Assembly: GCF_018128905.1 (NCBI RefSeq)
Contig: NZ_CP063808.1
Location: 5,146,001-5,210,000 of the forward strand
Length of the DNA: 64,000 bases
DNA from: Streptomyces sp. A2-16
Lineage (GTDB): Bacteria; Actinomycetota; Actinomycetes; Streptomycetales; Streptomycetaceae
Reading direction: 5' to 3'
The notes under the pieces were generated by a model, which was given only the letters and a program-made list of their open reading frames with translations, was not told the origin of the DNA and did no database searches. The stretch's first letter is position 1; each line of letters begins with the position of its first letter. Of this stretch, positions 1-7,361 are shown piece by piece. The translations under genes were made by a program, and so were the position numbers.

Positions 1-231
1 CTGTTCGTGGTGGGCCGACTGGCCGACCGACACGGCATCCGCGTCCAGCTGCGCCCCGCCGACGCAGGCCGGGGAACCACATCACTGGTGATGCTGCCCG
101 ACACGATCACCCATCGAACGGCAGCGACGGAACCCGACCCCGACACCATGGCCATGGTCGCGTTCGTGGACAGCCGCTACACCGAGGAGGCCACGCACAC
201 CTACGAGTCATGGAGCGACCAGCCGTCCTGA
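1..231 (+). CDS. C-terminal end of a sensor histidine kinase-like protein (5' end outside window)
   Basis: Only the last 76 codons are present; the reading frame is open at base 1 and ends with TGA at 229-231. The visible part begins LFVVGRLADRHGIRVQL and contains GRGTTSLVMLP. This resembles the end of the ATP-binding domain in Streptomyces sensor kinases of the nitrate-sensing-domain type, where a G-x-G-T turn is followed by a hydrophobic strand and a polar tail. None of the sensor or phospho-acceptor part can be seen, so the signal is unknown. It could equally be the tail of an unorthodox ATPase without kinase activity. Confidence 0.55.
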   Translation: MFVVGRLADRHGIRVQLRPADAGRGTTSLVMLPDTITHRTAATEPDPDTMAMVAFVDSRYTEEATHTYESWSDQPS

Positions 232-327
232 GTACGACGCCGAGCCGCGTCACGACGACATCATGTGAGGAGACGTCCGCCGAGGTGGACGCCAGGTGGA
301 TGGCCGGTGCGGTCGCGGCGCCGGGTC

Positions 328-1299
328 TCAGGGAGTGGGGTCGGTCGGCACTTCGGTGTGCAGGCGGATCGTGGTGCCCGCCGTGGGGGTGGAGCGGATC
401 TCGACGAGGTCGCACAGTTGGTGCACGAGCCACAGTCCCCGCCCGCCCATCTGTCTGTGGTCGGGCCTGGAGCGGCCCACGAGGGGGTCGCTGATGTAGC
501 CGGCGTCGTGGAACTCGCACACCAGGCGGCCGTCCTCGGCCCAGGTGCGCAGGACGCCCTGACCGCCGCCGTGCCGAATGCTGTTCGTTGCCACTTCGGT
601 GGCGGCCAGATGGATCTCGCGCAGCCGGCGACCACCCAGGCCGACCAGCTCCGCGCACCCGGTGATCTTCTCCCGCAGTGCGGGGAGATCACCGCTCGAG
701 TAGGCGAACTCGTCGTAGGGATCGCAGGGGTGGGACAGGACGGCGAAGTCGAACGGGGCCTGCCGGTCGAAGTCGGCGGAGGCGGTCGTACGGCCGTCCG
801 CGCGGATCTCGGGGTGGCAGCGGGCCATCTGCTCCATGGCCGCCTGTTCACCGGCAAGGTCGTACGGGCACAGCAGCCACCAGGCGGGGCCGTCGGCGAA
901 AGCCCTGTTCAGCAGCCACTCGTGATAGCGCAGTTCCTCCACCTCGGAGCGGGAGCGGGCCTCGGCCCACGGTGACTCGCCGATCCCGCGCACGGGCCGC
1001 CCCTGTGCCGTGTAGTCCTTGATCCAGTCCTGCCAGGCCGCGATGAGCCGACCCGGATGGTGTGCCAGAGGGCTGGTGTCGACGTACTGCACCGCACGGT
1101 CCTCGGGGACCTCGGCCCGGAGCAGGGAGACCTTGCTCTCGGGGACGGCCACCACCACGGCTTCACCGCACTCCAGCGCCTCCCGGATGAAGCCCACGGT
1201 GCCCTCGAGGAACTCCTCCCCGGAACGGTACGGGTACAGCTCGTGCCGATACCCCGGCCCCGGCGACGGGGGATCGGTACGGGGAGGGGAGGAGGTCAC
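328..1299 (-). CDS. MEDS-domain anti-sigma/sensor kinase-like protein with HATPase domain
   Basis: A 323-residue cytoplasmic protein starting at GTG 1299, chosen because it overlaps the upstream stop as GTGA; the same frame is open further upstream but inside the neighbour. Residues about 10-190 form a MEDS (DcmR-type sensory) domain. Residues about 200-320 are an RsbW-like ATPase with an N-box (ATEVATNSIRHGG), a G1-like motif (FHDAGYISDP) and a glycine-rich GGRGLWLV segment. In Streptomyces such proteins are thought to act as anti-sigma kinases that answer a small-molecule or redox cue. Translational coupling to the preceding MEDS-STAS protein suggests a kinase/antagonist pair. The ligand and the sigma factor are unknown. 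Confidence 0.8.
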   Translation of the reverse strand: MTSSPPRTDPPSPGPGYRHELYPYRSGEEFLEGTVGFIREALECGEAVVVAVPESKVSLLRAEVPEDRAVQYVDTSPLAHHPGRLIAAWQDWIKDYTAQGRPVRGIGESPWAEARSRSEVEELRYHEWLLNRAFADGPAWWLLCPYDLAGEQAAMEQMARCHPEIRADGRTTASADFDRQAPFDFAVLSHPCDPYDEFAYSSGDLPALREKITGCAELVGLGGRRLREIHLAATEVATNSIRHGGGQGVLRTWAEDGRLVCEFHDAGYISDPLVGRSRPDHRQMGGRGLWLVHQLCDLVEIRSTPTAGTTIRLHTEVPTDPTP

Positions 1300-2081
1300 G
1301 GCGTCATCACCACCGGAATCGAAGGGTCTGCGAAGCCGGTCAGCTCCCAGGCCAGGCGTACGGTCTCGTTCGTCCCCTCCAGCACCACCTTGCGGTCGGG
1401 CAGGCAGCGGGCCGCGTCGGCGAGGGAGCTCATGCCGGCCGCGTCCAGGAAGTCCAGGCCGTGACAGAGCAGGCGCACCGTCGCCACCTGGCACAGCAGG
1501 GTGCGCAGGACGGCGCCGAAGACCGGGGCGCCATCGCTGTCGATGACCCCGCTCACGGTCCAGCCGTCCTTGCCGGTCCGGTACACCCGGAAGGCGGGTG
1601 ACGCGGGACGGCTGCCCAGGTGGTGAGGATGCACGCTTCTCGCCTGTTCAGGCGCTGAAACGTTCTCCTCGCCGCACTGATAGGCGCAGACCACCAGAGC
1701 ACCACTGTCCGCGGCGAACTCCTCCAGGTCGAGCTCGCTGCGCAACAGCTGTTCCGGGTCGGCGGCGGACCCGTCACACGTCACGTGGTGCAGTACGCGC
1801 AGCGAGCGGTATCCCTCGCGCTCGGCGCTCGCGGCCTCGCGTCGCACCGCGGAGATCAGGGAGCCGTTCAGCCGGGCGGGGTCGAGCAGCACGGGGGCAA
1901 CGGCGGCGGCCGTCCGGGAGAACGGGCCGACGACCAGCACCTTGTCGCCGAAGAGCTCCCCGTCCGAGACGAAGGCCCGGCTGCGGTCCCACACGTCATC
2001 CGCGGGGTCCAGGAGCTGCAGGACGTGGTCGCCGGAGTCGACCTCGTCGAGCGCGGCCAACGTACGCGTCGCCCTCACCAC
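1296..2081 (-). CDS. MEDS-domain protein with C-terminal STAS (anti-anti-sigma) domain
   Basis: A 261-residue protein. The N-terminal part (about 10-170) is a MEDS domain beginning GDHVLQLLDPADDVWD. The C-terminal ~90 residues look like a STAS domain, with the strand VRLLCHGLDFLDAAGMSSLAD carrying the D-A-A-G-M-S-S-L stretch where the phosphorylatable Ser lies in SpoIIAA/RsbV proteins. It heads a two-gene operon with the MEDS-ATPase gene (GTGA overlap). The likely role is a sensory antagonist in a partner-switching module. No start other than the ORF start is better supported, and no clear promoter was found in the ~80 bases upstream. Confidence 0.78.
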   Translation of the reverse strand: MVRATRTLAALDEVDSGDHVLQLLDPADDVWDRSRAFVSDGELFGDKVLVVGPFSRTAAAVAPVLLDPARLNGSLISAVRREAASAEREGYRSLRVLHHVTCDGSAADPEQLLRSELDLEEFAADSGALVVCAYQCGEENVSAPEQARSVHPHHLGSRPASPAFRVYRTGKDGWTVSGVIDSDGAPVFGAVLRTLLCQVATVRLLCHGLDFLDAAGMSSLADAARCLPDRKVVLEGTNETVRLAWELTGFADPSIPVVMTP

Positions 2082-2292
2082 AACCTCCCCTCACCTCACG
2101 TTCACTCTACTCAACAGCCACTCTGGCCCTCCTGCCCGTAGCGGCCGCCCGCATACCTCACAGGGCGGGCAGCGGCACTCCGCAGGTTCCACGGGTGCCC
2201 GTCAGCGGGCGGCGAGGCTGTCGAGGAGTCGGCCGAGCACCGGCGCGTTCATGGACTTCGGCCGGCGCCGCGCGCTGCCGGACGTCGTCGCG

Positions 2293-2331
2293 GATCGTTT
2301 GCTCCACAGAGCCCTTGTGGAGCAAACGATC
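2293..2331. repeat. Perfect 16-bp inverted repeat, likely operator
   Basis: GATCGTTTGCTCCACA at 2293-2308 is matched exactly by its reverse complement at 2316-2331 across a 7-base spacer. It lies 13 bases before the GTG of a TetR-like reading frame, where a TetR repressor usually binds its own promoter. There is no following T-run, so a terminator is less likely. Confidence 0.6.
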
Positions 2332-2343
2332 AATAATGCCGAC

Positions 2344-2643
2344 GTGACCGTGCGCACCCGTGGACGACCGCCGGACTTCGGTCGCGAGCGCGCGATCCTC
2401 GATGCCGCTCGCCTCTTCTGGCGACGGGGCTGCTCCGGCACCTCGACCCGCGCCCTGACCGCGGCCCTGGGGCTGTCCGCCTCCAGCCTCTACGCCGTCT
2501 TCAGGCACAAGGCCGGGCTGTCCGAGTAGACGGTGCGGACCCATGCCGATCGGTATCGCGAGATCTACCAGCGGACCGTCATCGCACGCATCCTCACCGA
2601 CTCCGTCCACGAGTTCACCCAGCCGAGTGACACGCATCCCGGA
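2344..2643 (+). pseudogene. Decayed TetR/AcrR-family regulator
   Basis: From GTG 2344 the frame reads as a TetR N-terminus: a GRPPDF start, ILDAARLFWRRGCSGTS, then the helix-turn-helix ALTAALGLSASSLYAVFRHK. A TAG stops it at 2527-2529 after 61 codons. The same frame then continues with TetR-like sequence (THADRYREIYQRT, and SVHEFTQPSDTHPG, which resembles the start of the ligand domain) before losing similarity near 2640. The premature stop and missing C-terminal domain mark it as broken. A 16-codon minus-strand frame at 2202-2252 (MNAPVLGRLLDSL) may be the end of a lost divergent target gene, but this is weak. Confidence 0.6.
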
Positions 2644-2714
2644 GCAGATCTGCCGGCACCTCGCGTCAGCAGCGCCCTGACCCGCGGCACCCGCCCGCCG
2701 CCAGGGTCACACCC

Positions 2715-2746
2715 CGGGCCGATCAGACCGCGGGCCGATCAGACCG
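2715..2746. repeat. Two tandem copies of a 16-bp unit at the end of the DUF5825 gene
   Basis: CGGGCCGATCAGACCG occurs at 2715-2730 and again directly at 2731-2746. The second copy contains the stop codon of the DUF5825 gene (2739-2741), so the first looks like a duplication just after the gene. Confidence 0.75.
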
Positions 2747-3404
2747 CGAACGAAGGCCACGGCCAGCGCCGGACCCGGTACGGGAGCCACCAGGCGAGGC
2801 GGCCCGCGCGGCCGGCGAGGCTTTCGCCGACCAGGTGGTCCAGCACGTCGGGGGCCACGGCCTCGGCGGGGCAGCCGTGCGCCAGCTTGTCGACGGCTTC
2901 CAGATAGCCGGGGTCGTCGAGGGTGTAGCGGGCCAGCGAGCCGCCGGCGCGGCGGTCGCGGACCTGCACGAAGCCTGGGCCCCTGCGGTAGACGCACTTG
3001 CCGACGTAGAAGGTCGAGCGCCACTCCTGGCGGATGTCCGCAGCCTCCTTCGCGTGCTCCGTGTCCAGGATCCGCCGCGGTGGGTGGAGGTGGTTGAAGG
3101 ACCGCCAGATGTCCGGGTCCGCTCCGAGCGCCACGTCCCAGTCGACGACGATGCCCCAGCTGGTGAGTTCGCCCAGCAGCAGCATCGTCGAGACGATCGT
3201 CCGGGCTCCGGTGGCCCCGGTCAGGTCGGCGGGGCGGTCCAGGGCGACCCGCCGCACGCCCTCGGTGTACAGCTTCGCGGCGGTCTCGGCCGGGGTGGCG
3301 GAGTCGGCCACCACCGTCGTCAGCGGCCGCAGCGCGGGGAGTTGGAGCACCTCCTCGTCGTGGTCGCGCCAGGTCGTCAGAGTGAGCGGGGTCGTCGTGG
3401 GCAT
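2739..3404 (-). CDS. DUF5825-family protein of the radical SAM RiPP cluster
   Basis: A 221-residue soluble protein from ATG 3404, preceded by GAAGGAG. No signal peptide or membrane segment is visible. It resembles the DUF5825 proteins that sit beside RiPP-maturation radical SAM C-methyltransferases in Streptomyces. Notable segments are the N-terminal TTWRDHDEEVLQLPAL, a central LTSWGIVVDWDVALGADP and a Trp/Arg-rich end (AWWLPYRVRRWPWP). The gene starts 27 bases after the radical SAM stop and is the last of the five-gene minus-strand cluster. A scaffolding, peptide-binding or auxiliary role is an inference from position only; no catalytic motif was recognised. Confidence 0.7.
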   Translation of the reverse strand: MPTTTPLTLTTWRDHDEEVLQLPALRPLTTVVADSATPAETAAKLYTEGVRRVALDRPADLTGATGARTIVSTMLLLGELTSWGIVVDWDVALGADPDIWRSFNHLHPPRRILDTEHAKEAADIRQEWRSTFYVGKCVYRRGPGFVQVRDRRAGGSLARYTLDDPGYLEAVDKLAHGCPAEAVAPDVLDHLVGESLAGRAGRLAWWLPYRVRRWPWPSFAV

Positions 3405-3431
3405 GCCATGTACTCCTTCGTGCTGCTCGGG

Positions 3432-5348
3432 TCAGCCCGCGAGGCTCGGCTCGGGCTCCGGTTCGTCGGTGGTGCCCTTGCGCCGGGTGTCGAAGATCCG
3501 CTCGAAGCGCAGGAGTTCCTGGTTGGTGGCGGTCGGCACGATGTGCACCCACTGCTCGTCGTCCGTGAAGACCAGGCCGAGGCGCAGCCAGTCGGACAAC
3601 AGGGCCTCCAGCCTGGTGACGGAGGTGTCGCCGCCGAGCTTGCGCAGCAGTGACGCGGTGGCGTGCGGCTGGTCGAGAAGACGGAAGACGGCCACCTCGT
3701 ACGGGTCCTCGAGGGTCATCGTGGTCCAGTCGAAGTCCTTGCGCCGGCTGACCAGGACGATCCGGTCGTCGAGGTCCACCCCGCTGAGCCTGCTGTGGAC
3801 GTGCTCCTCCTGCCAGCGGTCGCCGGCGGCCTTGAGCAGGTCGCTGGTCGGGTCCTCGATGCCGCGGTGCGGGCCTGTGAACAGGTATCCGAGGTCGAGC
3901 AGTTCGGACTCGGGCAGGTTGTAGTTGCGCCGGTACTGGGCGTCCGGCCGCAGCGGCTGGAACCCGAACTCCGGACGGTCGAAGTTGGGGCTGAAGCGTT
4001 CGGTGACGATCCGGGCCACTCCCTCCATGGGGGCCAGGTGGTGCAGGGCGGGGAACTGCGCGATCAGCGGCAGGTAGTCCTCGGGGCGCTCGCCCGGGAA
4101 GCCGTAGAGGTAGTTCCAGGAGACCGAGAGGCCCACGGTCTCGGCGTCCCGCAGCATCCGCACGTTCAGGCAGCCGGTGACGCCCTTGTCCATCAGCTTC
4201 AGCACTCGGCTGCTCAGGCTCTCGATGCCCGGCTGGACGTTGACCAGTCCGGCCCGGTAGAGGGTCGCCAGCTGCTCGCGCCGCAGGTTCGACTTGATCT
4301 CGAACTGCAGCCGCAGGTCGTAGCCGCTCCGTTCGAGCCTGGGCAGCACCGTCGAGAGGTACTTCATGTCGAGGATGTTGTCGACGACGTACATGTCGAG
4401 CACCTGGTGGCGTTCGACCTGGCCGACGACCTCGTCGTAGAAGGCCTCCGGGCTCTTGCTGCGGAACTCCATGAACGAACCGTTCAGCCCGCAGAACGTG
4501 CAGTGGTGCTTCTCGCCCCACCAGCAGCCGCGCGAGCCCTCGACCACGAGCTTCGGCTCCACCCAGTCACGTGCCTTGGAGGCTTCCAGGCGTTCGAAGT
4601 AGCCCTCGTAGTCGGGCGAGACGATGTCGGCCGGACGCAGCGGCTTGGTGTTCATGGAGGTCGCCCGGACGGTGCCGCCGTCGCGCAGGCACAGTCCCGG
4701 GATGGCGGCGAGCGCCTCGGGATCGGGGGTGTCCTTCGTGAGTTCCTTCAGCAGGGCGGGGAAGGCGTGCTCGCCCTCGCCGCGGACCACGTAGTCGACG
4801 AAGTCGAAGTTGCGGTGCAGGGCCGCCCCTTGGGGTCCGTCGCAGTTGGCGCCGCCGAAGACCGTGCGTACCGAAGGCGCGGCCCGCTTGATGGCGCGGG
4901 CGGTGGCCAGGGAGGCGGTGTTCTGCTGGAAGGTCGAGGTGAAGCCGACCAGGTCCGGTTCGAGGGCGATGATGCGCGCGGCCAGCTCGGTGATGAACTG
5001 CGGTGCCGAGCGGTGCAGTTCGATCGCCATGTCGCGGTCCTTGTCGGACAGCGGGAGCTCCTCGGTCATCTGCTTGATCCGCGGCTCGGGATCGTCGTCG
5101 GGGTAGAGCGCGGAGGAGAACACCCAGTCGCCCAGGCCGCTGAAGTAGCTGTCCAGTGCGAGCAGGTTGAACTGGGCCAGGGTGAACTCACGGCGTTCCA
5201 GCAGCCAGTCGACATAGTCGAGATTGCCGTGGACGACGGTCACCTCGGCATCCGGAAGGGCCTGCTGCGCGCTGCGGCGCAGGATGCCCACCGCGAGGGA
5301 GGGCACGTCGAGGAGTGCCCAGGGCATGGTGACGAGAACGATCTTCAC
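3432..5348 (-). CDS. Cobalamin-type radical SAM C-methyltransferase for RiPP maturation
   Basis: A 638-residue protein from GTG 5348 with GGGAG upstream. Residues about 1-220 form a B12-binding Rossmann-like domain (LEPDLVGFTSTF, VRTVFGGANCDG, VDYVVRGEGEHAFPALL). The radical SAM core carries the cluster ligands as C275-x7-C283-x2-C286 in RGCWWGEKHHCTFCGLNG, the hallmark of the RiPP-maturation radical SAM protein 1 family, followed by strand motifs such as FEIKSNL and VNVQPGIESLS. The C-terminal ~130 residues look like an accessory domain. Family members add methyl groups to unactivated carbons of peptide side chains, as in bottromycin or polytheonamide biosynthesis. The neighbouring 30-residue gene supplies a core rich in Ile and Val, the expected type of target. 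Confidence 0.88.
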   Translation of the reverse strand: MKIVLVTMPWALLDVPSLAVGILRRSAQQALPDAEVTVVHGNLDYVDWLLERREFTLAQFNLLALDSYFSGLGDWVFSSALYPDDDPEPRIKQMTEELPLSDKDRDMAIELHRSAPQFITELAARIIALEPDLVGFTSTFQQNTASLATARAIKRAAPSVRTVFGGANCDGPQGAALHRNFDFVDYVVRGEGEHAFPALLKELTKDTPDPEALAAIPGLCLRDGGTVRATSMNTKPLRPADIVSPDYEGYFERLEASKARDWVEPKLVVEGSRGCWWGEKHHCTFCGLNGSFMEFRSKSPEAFYDEVVGQVERHQVLDMYVVDNILDMKYLSTVLPRLERSGYDLRLQFEIKSNLRREQLATLYRAGLVNVQPGIESLSSRVLKLMDKGVTGCLNVRMLRDAETVGLSVSWNYLYGFPGERPEDYLPLIAQFPALHHLAPMEGVARIVTERFSPNFDRPEFGFQPLRPDAQYRRNYNLPESELLDLGYLFTGPHRGIEDPTSDLLKAAGDRWQEEHVHSRLSGVDLDDRIVLVSRRKDFDWTTMTLEDPYEVAVFRLLDQPHATASLLRKLGGDTSVTRLEALLSDWLRLGLVFTDDEQWVHIVPTATNQELLRFERIFDTRRKGTTDEPEPEPSLAG

Positions 5349-5408
5349 AGTGACTCCCGGGTGACCGAAATCCCTGAGGAATGAAGGCGGTTGAGGTGGG
5401 TGGGAGTG

Positions 5409-5434
5409 CCGGGGCGGCTCGAGGGCCGCCCCGG
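5409..5434 (-). terminator. GC-rich hairpin just after the precursor gene (attenuator)
   Basis: CCGGGGCGGC (5409-5418) pairs perfectly with GCCGCCCCGG (5425-5434) over a 6-base loop; G5408-C5435 extends the stem. It begins about 10 bases after the precursor stop and lies before the radical SAM start. A leaky terminator here would make precursor mRNA more abundant than enzyme mRNA, a common layout in RiPP operons. Confidence 0.65.
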
Positions 5435-5444
5435 CGTCCGCGGG

Positions 5445-5537
5445 TCAGGAGCTGACGATGATGACGATGATCGGCCGGTTGGCCCGCGACTGGTTCTTGA
5501 GGTCGAGCGGGTCGTTGTGGACGACGGCTTTGCGCAC
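5445..5537 (-). CDS. RiPP precursor peptide, 30 residues, hydrophobic C-terminal core
   Basis: GTG 5537 is preceded by GAGGAGG at 8-base spacing, and TGA lies at 5445-5447. The 30-residue product has a charged N-terminal leader (MRKAVVHNDPLDLK, then NQSRANR) and a strikingly aliphatic end, P22 followed by IIVIIVSS. It has no Cys or Thr, so lanthipeptide, thiopeptide and sactipeptide chemistry is unlikely, whereas methylation of Ile/Val carbons by the adjacent B12 radical SAM enzyme is plausible. It sits between the S9 peptidase and the radical SAM gene, with a hairpin after it. An in-frame GTG two codons upstream would add three residues but overlaps the ribosome site. The identification rests on size, context and composition; I know no close relative. 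Confidence 0.75.
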   Translation of the reverse strand: MRKAVVHNDPLDLKNQSRANRPIIVIIVSS

Positions 5538-5599
5538 GCTGTTCACCTCCTCTCGGGATCGGCTCGGCAGTGGCCGCCGGGGCGTGGCCCGGCGGATTC

Positions 5600-7360
5600 T
5601 CATACGGGTCGTACGGTCCGGGCGCCGACGTGGCCGCTCAGCGGCAGGCCGCCGCCCAGCTGCACACCCAGGAACGACACGACAGCGGTCAGCACCATGG
5701 CCTGCTCGTCCGCCAGGCGGCTGTCGTGTCCGCTGTCGGGTTCCAGCAGTTCGGGGTCGAGCCCCCGCGCGCGCAGCGCCTGCGCGTAGCGGACCACCTG
5801 CTCCGGTGGGCATTTGACGTCGCTGCCGCCGGCCACCAGCAGGACCGGGGCACGTACCGCGTCGACGTACGTCATCGGGGAGGCCTGCACGTACCGGTGC
5901 GGCTGCTGGTCGGGGGTGCCGCCGAACAGTCGGGTGTCCAGGGAGCGGAGCGCGGGTGTGCCCGCCCGGAAGGCGGCGGCGCTGTCCGCGACGGGATGCA
6001 CCGCCGCCCCCGCCCGCCACAGTTCGGGCTGTGTACCGAGGGCGAGGAGGGTGAGGTAGCCGCCCCAGGACCAGCCCGCCAGCCCCGTCCGGTCCGGGTC
6101 GGCGAGCTGCTCGCGGACGAGGTCGGCGCGGACCGCCGCGAGATCCGCGACCTGGGGCAGTCCCACGCCGGCGTCGAAGGCATTGCGCCAGGCGGGCCCG
6201 TAGCCGGTCGAACCGCGGTAGTTGACCCGCGCGACCGCGAACCCGGCGGCCGTCAGCAGCACCACGGCCGGGTCGTAGGCGTCCCGGTCCTGCTGGAACG
6301 GTCCGCCGTGCACCAGGAACACCGTCGGCCACGGCCCCGGCCGGTTCGCCGGAGCGGTGAGGAGGGTGTGGATCCGCCCTCCGGGCCCGGGGGTCCACCG
6401 GTCATCGATCGTCAACGGCATGTCCAAGGAGGGGAGTTCGGGCATGCCGGGCGGCCGGCGGCCGGAGGAGGTCCGCAGCACGGGCGGTGTCCTGGTGTCC
6501 GTCCACACCAGGTGCAGGTCCTCGCCCGGCTGCATCCGGGCGTCGAGCACGGTTCCGGCCGGAGCGGGCAGGGCGTCACGGCACTGCCGGTCGAGGTCGA
6601 CCAGGTGGAGATCGCTGCGGCCGCGGCGGTCCTGACGGACCAGCACCCGGCCGTCGGGGGTCCAGCTCGCCGACGCCTCCGACTCGAACCGGCACCACTC
6701 CACCGGCCGGGAGCCCGCTTGCGGTGTCCAGGTCCCGAACCGGTAGCCGTCGTCGTCCTCGGCCAGCAGCAGGAGCAGCGGTGGGCCGTCCGTCGGCCGG
6801 AAGCCCGCCGACCAGACAGGGCCGGGGAGTTCGGCGACCGTGGTCCCCGAGCGGTCCAGCACGCGTACGGCCGTCTCCTGCTCCACGGCCAGCAGGGAGC
6901 CGTCGGGCGTCAGGTCGATCAGCTCGCCGCCGCCCCGTGTCGACAGGACGGTGTGCGTCCGTCCTTCCGGCGTCCGAAGCCGGACCGAGAAGCCTCGGTC
7001 GTCGATCAGTCCGACAGCGGCGGTGCCGTCGGCGGCCATCGCCAGCCCGGCGTTCAGCGCGGGCGGCGTACCGGGCAGTGCCGGCCGGTCCACGCCGCCC
7101 TCCCATGGCTGGATCCGCCAACTCCCGCGCCCTGTGCGGTCGTCGTCGAACCACCACAAGCGCTCGCCGCCCGGTTCCACGTCCGCGACGTCGGTGCCGA
7201 GCCCGGGCCGGTCGGTCACCTGCCGTGCCGTCCCCCGAGCCACGTCCCAGGCGAAGATCTCGCACCGGTCGTCGGCGGCGCCGACGAAGCACCCGCGGTC
7301 CGGGGCGAGTTCGGCGATCGAGGGCAGCGTGCAGGGTGCCGCGAGCAGCTGCATCTCCAC
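5600..7360 (-). CDS. S9-family prolyl oligopeptidase-like serine peptidase of the RiPP cluster
   Basis: A 586-residue protein. The N-terminal ~330 residues read as beta-propeller repeats (WDVARGTARQV, LTPDGSLLAVEQ, WTPDGRVLVRQD). The C-terminal alpha/beta-hydrolase domain has an oxyanion-region HGGPF, the nucleophile S431 in GWSWGGY, D514 in GGSDVKC and H545 in DSGHDSR, a complete triad. GTG 7360 follows AAGGAG; ATG 7354 is an alternative. Starting 1 base after the MFS stop, it is tightly coupled to the exporter. No signal peptide is seen, so it should act inside the cell. Its natural job would be cutting the leader from the modified precursor; the Pro just before the IIVIIVSS tail is an attractive site. 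Confidence 0.85.
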   Translation of the reverse strand: MEMQLLAAPCTLPSIAELAPDRGCFVGAADDRCEIFAWDVARGTARQVTDRPGLGTDVADVEPGGERLWWFDDDRTGRGSWRIQPWEGGVDRPALPGTPPALNAGLAMAADGTAAVGLIDDRGFSVRLRTPEGRTHTVLSTRGGGELIDLTPDGSLLAVEQETAVRVLDRSGTTVAELPGPVWSAGFRPTDGPPLLLLLAEDDDGYRFGTWTPQAGSRPVEWCRFESEASASWTPDGRVLVRQDRRGRSDLHLVDLDRQCRDALPAPAGTVLDARMQPGEDLHLVWTDTRTPPVLRTSSGRRPPGMPELPSLDMPLTIDDRWTPGPGGRIHTLLTAPANRPGPWPTVFLVHGGPFQQDRDAYDPAVVLLTAAGFAVARVNYRGSTGYGPAWRNAFDAGVGLPQVADLAAVRADLVREQLADPDRTGLAGWSWGGYLTLLALGTQPELWRAGAAVHPVADSAAAFRAGTPALRSLDTRLFGGTPDQQPHRYVQASPMTYVDAVRAPVLLVAGGSDVKCPPEQVVRYAQALRARGLDPELLEPDSGHDSRLADEQAMVLTAVVSFLGVQLGGGLPLSGHVGARTVRPV

Positions 7361-7361
7361 G

